Positions 12,533 through 16,592 of a stretch of DNA of 16,592 nt are shown piece after piece (positions within the stretch are counted from its first letter, which is position 1; each line of letters opens with the position of its first letter). Below the pieces are notes generated by a model. That model ran no database searches and was not told where the DNA came from. It saw nothing but the letters and a program-made list of their open reading frames with translations. This stretch comes from Methanoregulaceae archaeon UBA288 (GTDB lineage: Archaea; Halobacteriota; Methanomicrobia; Methanomicrobiales; Methanospirillaceae): positions 3,521 through 20,112 of the forward strand of contig DAEF01000222.1 in NCBI GenBank assembly GCA_002495225.1, given 5' to 3'. The translations under genes were made by a program, and so were the position numbers.

Positions 12533-12967
12533 ATGCGACGCCTGTCCATGGCCGCCCTCCTCGGGGCCGCCCTGATCTGCGCCTGCCTCGCCGGCTGCCT
12601 CGCCGACGACCCCACCGCTGCCGCCCGGGCCCCCGACGCGACGGCGCTGCCGGCCCCGAGTCTCGACCCGGGCGCGGCCGTCCCCGCGGGGACCTTCGGC
12701 CCGGGCATCGAGCTCGAGGTCGTCTACAGCGGCATGTGGAGCGGGGCCTGGGGCTCTCCCGACGCCGTCAAGTCGGACGAGGGCTTCGGGAACCGGACTC
12801 TCCCCCTGCCGCAGAACGCGAACCTCATCCAGGCCAGGTTCCAGAAGCAGGAGACCACGGACGAGCCCCTGGTCCTCCGCCTGGTCCAAAACGGGACCGT
12901 CCTCGAGGAGGCGAGCGGCTCGGGCCCGCTCGCGGTGGTGACGCTCGAGGCCACGCCGCGGCCCTAG
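12533..12967 (+). CDS. Small secreted lipoprotein of unknown function
   Basis: 144 residues. A signal peptide with two Arg and a hydrophobic core ends in the lipobox 'CLAGC', so Cys22 should be the lipid-bearing residue. A Pro/Ala-rich stretch follows (about 23-55). The rest is a predicted beta-rich domain: 'IELEVVYSGMWSGAWG', 'RTLPLPQNANLIQARFQKQE', 'PLVLRLVQNGTVLEEASG', 'LAVVTLEATP'. Similar short beta domains occur in other archaeal lipoproteins, where a Trp-Ser-Gly-rich strand precedes a 'xxVxAxFQK' strand; I cannot name a family. One or two Asn-X-Thr sequons are present. Its stop overlaps the stop of the convergent flavoprotein gene in the shared sequence CTAG (12964-12967). Confidence 0.72.
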   Translation: MRRLSMAALLGAALICACLAGCLADDPTAAARAPDATALPAPSLDPGAAVPAGTFGPGIELEVVYSGMWSGAWGSPDAVKSDEGFGNRTLPLPQNANLIQARFQKQETTDEPLVLRLVQNGTVLEEASGSGPLAVVTLEATPRP

Positions 12968-13629
12968 AGCCAGCCGCGGTCGGCCCAGGCCTCGTACTCG
13001 TGGGGCCAGGCGTCGCGGTTCGCCGTGACCAGGTTTCGGAAGTAGGCGCGGGCCTCATCGAGCGCCGCTATCTGGTCGGGATACGCCCTCCGGGTCGCGA
13101 TCGCGTCCGCGAGCTCGCGCCCGAGGGCCTCGGCCCGCCCGATCGCGCCCGCGAGCCGGCCCGGGTCGGGGCCGAGCGCGACGCCGACGCCCCCGACGGT
13201 CTGCGCGCCGAGCATCGCGAAGACCCGGTTCAGGTACGCGACCACCCCGTCCTCCCCCTGGCCGCCCGTGGTGCAGACCGCGCAGCCGTACTTGCCGTCG
13301 AAGGCCCGGCAGTGGATCGCGTCGGCCATCCGGTCGATCACCTGCTTGAGCTGCGCGGTCGGGCCGTTGACGTAGTTCGGCGAGCCGAAGACGATCCCGT
13401 CGGCCTCCGTCATCAGCCCGAAGACGCGCTGATAGTCGTCGGCCTTCGGGCACTCGCCGGTCGCGTAGCAGGTCCCGCAGGCGTTGCAGAACTCGAACCG
13501 GAGGCGGCAGATGTCGACGAACTCCGTCTTTGCGCCGGCCGAGGCCGCGCCGCGGAGGACGGCCTCGACCAGCTGCGCCGTGCGGGACTCGGCCCCGCGC
13601 GGGCTCGCACTGATCCCGACGATCTTCAT
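12964..13629 (-). CDS. Iron-sulfur flavoprotein (Isf-type, NADPH-dependent FMN reductase fold)
   Basis: 221 residues. It is a flavodoxin-like fold: 'KIVGISASPRGAESRTAQLVEAVL' binds the FMN phosphate, and 'ADGIVFGSPNYVNGPTAQLKQVIDR' is the second FMN loop. Between them lies the compact cysteine motif C48-x2-C51-x2-C54-x5-C60, which holds a [4Fe-4S] cluster in the Methanosarcina iron-sulfur flavoprotein Isf. Such proteins take electrons from ferredoxin and are linked to removing oxygen or peroxide in methanogens. It lies 40 bases after the OFOR beta gene, with a ribosome site GAGGAGA before the ATG at 13629, so it is probably co-transcribed. The pairing suggests it may accept electrons from ferredoxin reduced by that enzyme; this is inference. 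Confidence 0.88.
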   Translation of the reverse strand: MKIVGISASPRGAESRTAQLVEAVLRGAASAGAKTEFVDICRLRFEFCNACGTCYATGECPKADDYQRVFGLMTEADGIVFGSPNYVNGPTAQLKQVIDRMADAIHCRAFDGKYGCAVCTTGGQGEDGVVAYLNRVFAMLGAQTVGGVGVALGPDPGRLAGAIGRAEALGRELADAIATRRAYPDQIAALDEARAYFRNLVTANRDAWPHEYEAWADRGWL

Positions 13630-13669
13630 GCTCTCTCCTCGTCCTCGCCTCCCTTAACGGTTTCCGTGG

Positions 13670-14527
13670 TCAGGTCCGTTCGGCCATGAGCCGCTGCATC
13701 ACGCCAACGGGGTCGGTCTCTTTCGCCCGCTGCTCTGCGAGCCGCTCCTCGAGAGTCGGGTAGATCGCCTCGTAGAACTGCCCGAGGGGGATCCTCGACT
13801 CGCGGCTGTAGTCCCACTCGCGCGCGGCGTCCAGGGCCGCGCCCGGGTCGGATGTCGGGAAGGTTTCGGCCTCCAGGTCATAGACGTGATCGTCGTAATA
13901 CTTCGTCTGGTTGTAGAAGGTCGCGCAGACCTGGAAGACCTCCAGGAACGAGAACCCGCGGTGCCCGACGGCGGCCCGGATCAGCTCGCGGAGCTGGGAA
14001 AGCCGGCGCGAGTATCCCCGCCCGACCCAGGTGGCGCCGGCCGCGATCATCAGCTCCACCGGGTTGAACGGGTACTCGGGCGTCCCCTGCGGCGTCGACC
14101 GGCCCGAAAAGCCGAGGGGCGAGGTCGGCGTGTACTGCCCCGTGGTCAGACCGTAGACCCGGTTGTCGTGGACCAGGAGGGTGACGTCGACGTTCCGCTT
14201 CGCCGCGAAGAGGAGGTGCTCGAGCCCCTCGCCGTAGCAGTCGCCGTCGCCGGCGCAGGCGAGGACCGTGAGGTCGGGGTTCGCGAGCTTGAGCCCGGTC
14301 GCGACGGGCAGGGTCCGGCCGTGGATCGCGTAGAACGAGTTGACGCCCAGGTAGTCGGCCATCTTGCCGTGGCAGCCGATGCCGGTCACGAGCACGATCT
14401 TCTCGAGCGGCGTGCCGTCGGCGACGAGCCCGGCGACGACGTCTTTCAGGGCGTGCTCGATCGCGAAGTTGCCGCACCCGGGGCACCAGGTGTTCGCGGC
14501 CGACGTGATCAGGTCTTTTGACTCCAT
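13670..14527 (-). CDS. 2-oxoacid:ferredoxin oxidoreductase, beta subunit (KorB-like)
   Basis: 285 residues. This subunit binds thiamine diphosphate and a [4Fe-4S] cluster. Seen: 'WCPGCGNFAIEHAL' with Cys15 and Cys18, 'GIGCHGKM' with Cys52, and Cys201 in 'FQVCATFYNQ', the four cluster ligands by position; 'AGDGDCYGEGLEHLLFAAKRN' (92-112) and 'HDNRVYGLTTGQYTPTSP' (120-137) for thiamine diphosphate and Mg. The enzyme splits a 2-oxoacid plus CoA to acyl-CoA, CO2 and reduced ferredoxin, or runs in reverse to fix CO2. The ATG follows the alpha-subunit stop with no gap, and its ribosome site GGAGGTGG lies within the end of that gene. The substrate (2-oxoglutarate, pyruvate or a wider range) cannot be fixed from sequence. 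Confidence 0.92.
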   Translation of the reverse strand: MESKDLITSAANTWCPGCGNFAIEHALKDVVAGLVADGTPLEKIVLVTGIGCHGKMADYLGVNSFYAIHGRTLPVATGLKLANPDLTVLACAGDGDCYGEGLEHLLFAAKRNVDVTLLVHDNRVYGLTTGQYTPTSPLGFSGRSTPQGTPEYPFNPVELMIAAGATWVGRGYSRRLSQLRELIRAAVGHRGFSFLEVFQVCATFYNQTKYYDDHVYDLEAETFPTSDPGAALDAAREWDYSRESRIPLGQFYEAIYPTLEERLAEQRAKETDPVGVMQRLMAERT

Positions 14528-16186
14528 TCAGACCACCTCCGCGAGCCGGGCGGCCATCTCCTCGACCGTGAACGGCCGGCCGTCGAAGCGGTGGACGCGG
14601 GCGCCGGCCGAGAAGCCGTGGACCCGCATCAGCTGCTCGAGCTGCCCGGTCTGGTTCTCCTCGACCACGACGACCCGGTCGAGCCCGTCCACGGCCCGCC
14701 GGAACGCCTCGACCGGGAACGGCTCGAGCACGATTGGCTGGATTACCCGGACGGGGAGTCCGGCGGCGGCCTCGCGCACGGCCCCGACGGTCGAGCCCCA
14801 GGAGACGACCCCGACGCGGGCGTCGGTTCCGCCGTAGACGGCCACGGTCTCGTACGCCGCGAGGGCCTCCGCGAGGGCCGCGCCCTTCCGCAGGCGCTTC
14901 TCCTGCATCGCGACCGTCGTCTCCGGATCCTCGATCGTGATCCCGGCCTCGTCGTGCTCGTACGAGTTGACCTTGACGACCGCGCCGGGCGTCCCGATCG
15001 AAAGCATGGGCGAGACCCCGTTCGCCGTGACCCGGTACCGGAGGTACGGGTCGCGGGGCACGTCGCCCGGCGGCTCCGGCGGGGCCACGACCTCGGTGGC
15101 CGGGTCGAACGAGCACGAGTACCCGCCCTCGCAGAGGGTCTTGTCCGCGAGCACGATCGCCGGGACCTGGAACCGCCAGGCCAGGTCGAGGGCCCGGGCG
15201 GACCAGAGGTAGGCCTCGTCCGCGTCGGCCGGCGCCACGACCAGGCGCGGGAACTCGCCCTGGCCCGCGTGGCGGGCGAAGAGGAGCTCGGTCTGGCACG
15301 AGTACGTGGGCAGGCCCGTGGACGGGCCCGGCCGCTGGCCGAGCACGATCGCGACCGGGAGCTCGGCCTGGCCCGCGAGCGAGAGCGCCTCGGTCATGAG
15401 GCAGAAGCCGCCGCCGGAGGTGCCGACCGCGGCCCTCTTCCCCGCGGCCGCGGCCCCGAGGGCCATCAGGATCACCGCGATCTCGCTCTCGGGGTGGACC
15501 ACGGTCAGGGCCGAGCTCCCGGCGAACCCGGCCAGGAAGTGGAGGATGTTCGAGGTAGGGGTCATCGGGTACGCGATATACGCGTCGAGCCCGCCCTTCA
15601 CGAGCCCGAGCGCGATCGCCTCGTTCCCGGTCAGGACGGGAAGCGGCTTCATCGGGCCCCGCTCGATCCGGCCCCGCTCCTCGACCGCGTCCCAGGCGCG
15701 CCGGACCACGCGGAGGTTCGCGTCGAGATACTTCGGCGGGACCTCTTCGCGGAAGACCCCGTCCACCACCTCCCAGGGGATACCGGCCACCCGGCAGAAG
15801 GCACCGACGAGGCCCGAGTTCCGGGTGATGACCGGGGCCTTCTCCTCCCTGACGATCGCATCCAGGTCGACGCCGATCCCCTCGGCCTGCTTCACGGCGG
15901 AGGTGTCGTAGACGACCACTCCCCCCTCCGCGAGCTCGGACAGGTGCTGGTCCACGGTCTTCTGGTCCAGGGCCAGGATGACGTCGACCCGGTCGCGGTG
16001 GGTCCAGACGGGACGGCCCGCGGACCGGACCACGGCGAAGTTGTGCCCGCCCCGGATCAGGGACGGGTAGTCGTAGTACATGTAGACGTAGCGGCCGAGC
16101 CTGGCCATCAGGTGGTTGAGGATCGCGCTCGCCTTGTTGATCCCCTCCCCGGCCCTGCCGCCGATCAGCACTGAAAACTCCTGCAC
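14528..16186 (-). CDS. 2-oxoacid:ferredoxin oxidoreductase, fused gamma-alpha subunit (KorA-like)
   Basis: 552 residues from the GTG at 16186, where the protein begins 'QEFSVLIGGRAGEGI' and a GAGG ribosome site precedes. The open frame continues upstream to 16558, but those ~124 codons lie opposite the phosphoglycerate mutase gene and its promoter and are not real. Residues 1-~180 are the gamma domain ('YPSLIRGGHNFAVVRS', 'LALDQKTVDQHL'). Residues ~182-552 are the alpha domain ('LTGNEAIALGLVKGGLDAYIAYPMTPTSNIL', 'GTSGGGFCLMTEALSLAGQAELP', 'QRPGPSTGLPT'). The conserved 'YPITPSS' loop that touches the 2-oxoacid is 'YPMTPTS' here. No delta (8Fe ferredoxin-like) subunit is nearby. Two-gene enzymes with this fusion occur in Sulfolobus and haloarchaea. 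Confidence 0.92.
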   Translation of the reverse strand: MQEFSVLIGGRAGEGINKASAILNHLMARLGRYVYMYYDYPSLIRGGHNFAVVRSAGRPVWTHRDRVDVILALDQKTVDQHLSELAEGGVVVYDTSAVKQAEGIGVDLDAIVREEKAPVITRNSGLVGAFCRVAGIPWEVVDGVFREEVPPKYLDANLRVVRRAWDAVEERGRIERGPMKPLPVLTGNEAIALGLVKGGLDAYIAYPMTPTSNILHFLAGFAGSSALTVVHPESEIAVILMALGAAAAGKRAAVGTSGGGFCLMTEALSLAGQAELPVAIVLGQRPGPSTGLPTYSCQTELLFARHAGQGEFPRLVVAPADADEAYLWSARALDLAWRFQVPAIVLADKTLCEGGYSCSFDPATEVVAPPEPPGDVPRDPYLRYRVTANGVSPMLSIGTPGAVVKVNSYEHDEAGITIEDPETTVAMQEKRLRKGAALAEALAAYETVAVYGGTDARVGVVSWGSTVGAVREAAAGLPVRVIQPIVLEPFPVEAFRRAVDGLDRVVVVEENQTGQLEQLMRVHGFSAGARVHRFDGRPFTVEEMAARLAEVV

Positions 16187-16257
16187 GATGAACGCCTCTA
16201 CACCCTGAGGAGGCACCCGGAAAGAAAAACCTTCGCGCACCGCCGGGGACACGGGGA

Positions 16258-16268
16258 TAGGTATTACC
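16258..16268. promoter_or_regulatory. Divergent TATA-like element between the OFOR operon and gpm
   Basis: TAGGTATTACC lies 24-34 bases before the ATG at 16292, spacing typical of a leaderless archaeal gene. Read the other way (GGTAATACCTA) it would start a transcript near 16235, giving the oxidoreductase operon a leader of about 50 bases with its GAGG ribosome site. The intergenic gap (16187-16291) holds nothing else that I can recognise. Confidence 0.4.
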
Positions 16269-16291
16269 GGGTTGACGGACACCACTGGTCG

Positions 16292-16592
16292 ATGCACACC
16301 CTGGTCCTGCTCCGGCACGGCGAGAGCCTCTGGAACAGTGAGGACCGGTTCACGGGCTGGACCGACGTGGACCTCAGCGAGAAGGGCGTGCAGGAAGCCA
16401 TCGACGGCGGCCGGCTGCTCAAGGAAGGCGGCTACGTGTTCGACGTCGCCTACACCTCGGTGCTCAAGCGGGCGATCAAGACGCTGTGGATCGCCCTCGA
16501 GCAGATGGACCAGATGTGGATCCCGGTCCACAACACGTGGCGCCTCAACGAGCGGCATTACGGCGCGCTGCAGGGCCTCAACAAGGCCGAGA
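16292..16592 (+). CDS. gpmA: 2,3-bisphosphoglycerate-dependent phosphoglycerate mutase, 3' partial
   Basis: The frame opens at ATG 16292 and is still open at the window end, giving the first 100 residues of a family about 230-250 long. The signature 'LLRHGESLWN' holds the phospho-accepting His9; 'DRFTGWTDVDLSEKG' and 'TSVLKRAIKT' follow, then 'NERHYGALQGLNKAE' with the second catalytic Glu region. The enzyme interconverts 3- and 2-phosphoglycerate in glycolysis and gluconeogenesis. Sequence is close to the bacterial GpmA type. Archaea more often use the unrelated cofactor-independent enzyme, so bacterial origin by transfer is likely. Codon choice (GAA, AAG, AGT) is slightly less extreme in GC than its neighbours. 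It is divergent from the oxidoreductase operon. Confidence 0.9.
   Translation, partial: MHTLVLLRHGESLWNSEDRFTGWTDVDLSEKGVQEAIDGGRLLKEGGYVFDVAYTSVLKRAIKTLWIALEQMDQMWIPVHNTWRLNERHYGALQGLNKAE

Noticed and set aside
14591..16174. Long plus-strand open frame opposite the oxidoreductase alpha subunit
   Set aside because: It is a shadow frame with Arg/Asp/Gly/Val-rich composition and no domain; the opposite strand has clear enzyme motifs throughout.
16187..16558. N-terminal extension of the oxidoreductase alpha subunit
   Set aside because: It lies opposite the start of the phosphoglycerate mutase and the shared promoter. Family similarity begins exactly at the GTG at 16186, which has a ribosome site.
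1..16592. tRNA, rRNA, insertion sequence, integrase or attachment sites
   Set aside because: No cloverleaf, conserved rRNA segment, transposase motif or terminal inverted repeats were seen by eye. A tRNAscan or IS search would be needed to exclude weak cases.

Overview
The window is very GC-rich (third codon positions almost always G or C) and looks archaeal, most likely a methanogen near Methanomicrobiales. The best evidence is a YcaO-TfuA pair of the type that installs thioglycine in methyl-coenzyme M reductase, plus a SAMP-like modifier overlapping an Ncs6/TtuA thiolase. Further support comes from a PAS protein ending in the 'NDQIRNP' pseudo-histidine-kinase tail common in Methanomicrobiales, AT-rich TATA-like boxes with short or absent leaders, and a secreted TIG/PKD/dockerin-like protein. 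The assignment is by inference; no rRNA or marker gene is present.

Layout. 1-1170 (+) is the 3' part of a GntP-type permease. 1173-2303 (-) is a GAF/PAS signalling protein. 2304-2634 has no convincing gene; it is less GC-rich and holds a TATA-like box, several hairpins and a hairpin-plus-T-run on the minus strand, so it may be a small RNA or a structured leader of the PAS gene. 2635-3321 (-) holds a DUF378 membrane protein and an unrecognised acidic protein. 3361-5767 (-) reads as an operon: CysE-MIP18 fusion, MoaD, MoaE, Cas6-like protein. A divergent promoter region (5768-5867) leads into 5868-9718 (+): SAMP-like Ubl, Ncs6/TtuA-type thiolase, quinolinate synthase NadA, YcaO, TfuA. 9720-10541 (-) is a DUF4349 lipoprotein. 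10675-12231 (-) is a secreted TIG/degenerate matrixin/PKD/dockerin-like protein. 12343-12967 (+) holds a 45-residue protein and a small lipoprotein. 12964-16186 (-) is an operon of a fused gamma-alpha 2-oxoacid:ferredoxin oxidoreductase subunit, its beta subunit, and an iron-sulfur flavoprotein. 16292 onward (+) is the 5' part of a bacterial-type phosphoglycerate mutase.

How the genes fit together. From about 4065 to 9718 nearly every gene concerns sulfur or Fe-S chemistry: cysteine synthesis (CysE), an Fe-S assembly domain (MIP18), two ubiquitin-like sulfur carriers ending in Gly-Gly, molybdopterin synthase, a tRNA thiolase, an Fe-S enzyme (NadA) and the peptide thioamidation pair. A shared sulfur-supply role is a testable inference. 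The other half is redox metabolism (2-oxoacid oxidoreductase with a flavoprotein) and cell-surface proteins.

Most of the long open frames overlapping these genes are shadows caused by high GC. No CRISPR array, IS element, tRNA or rRNA was seen.
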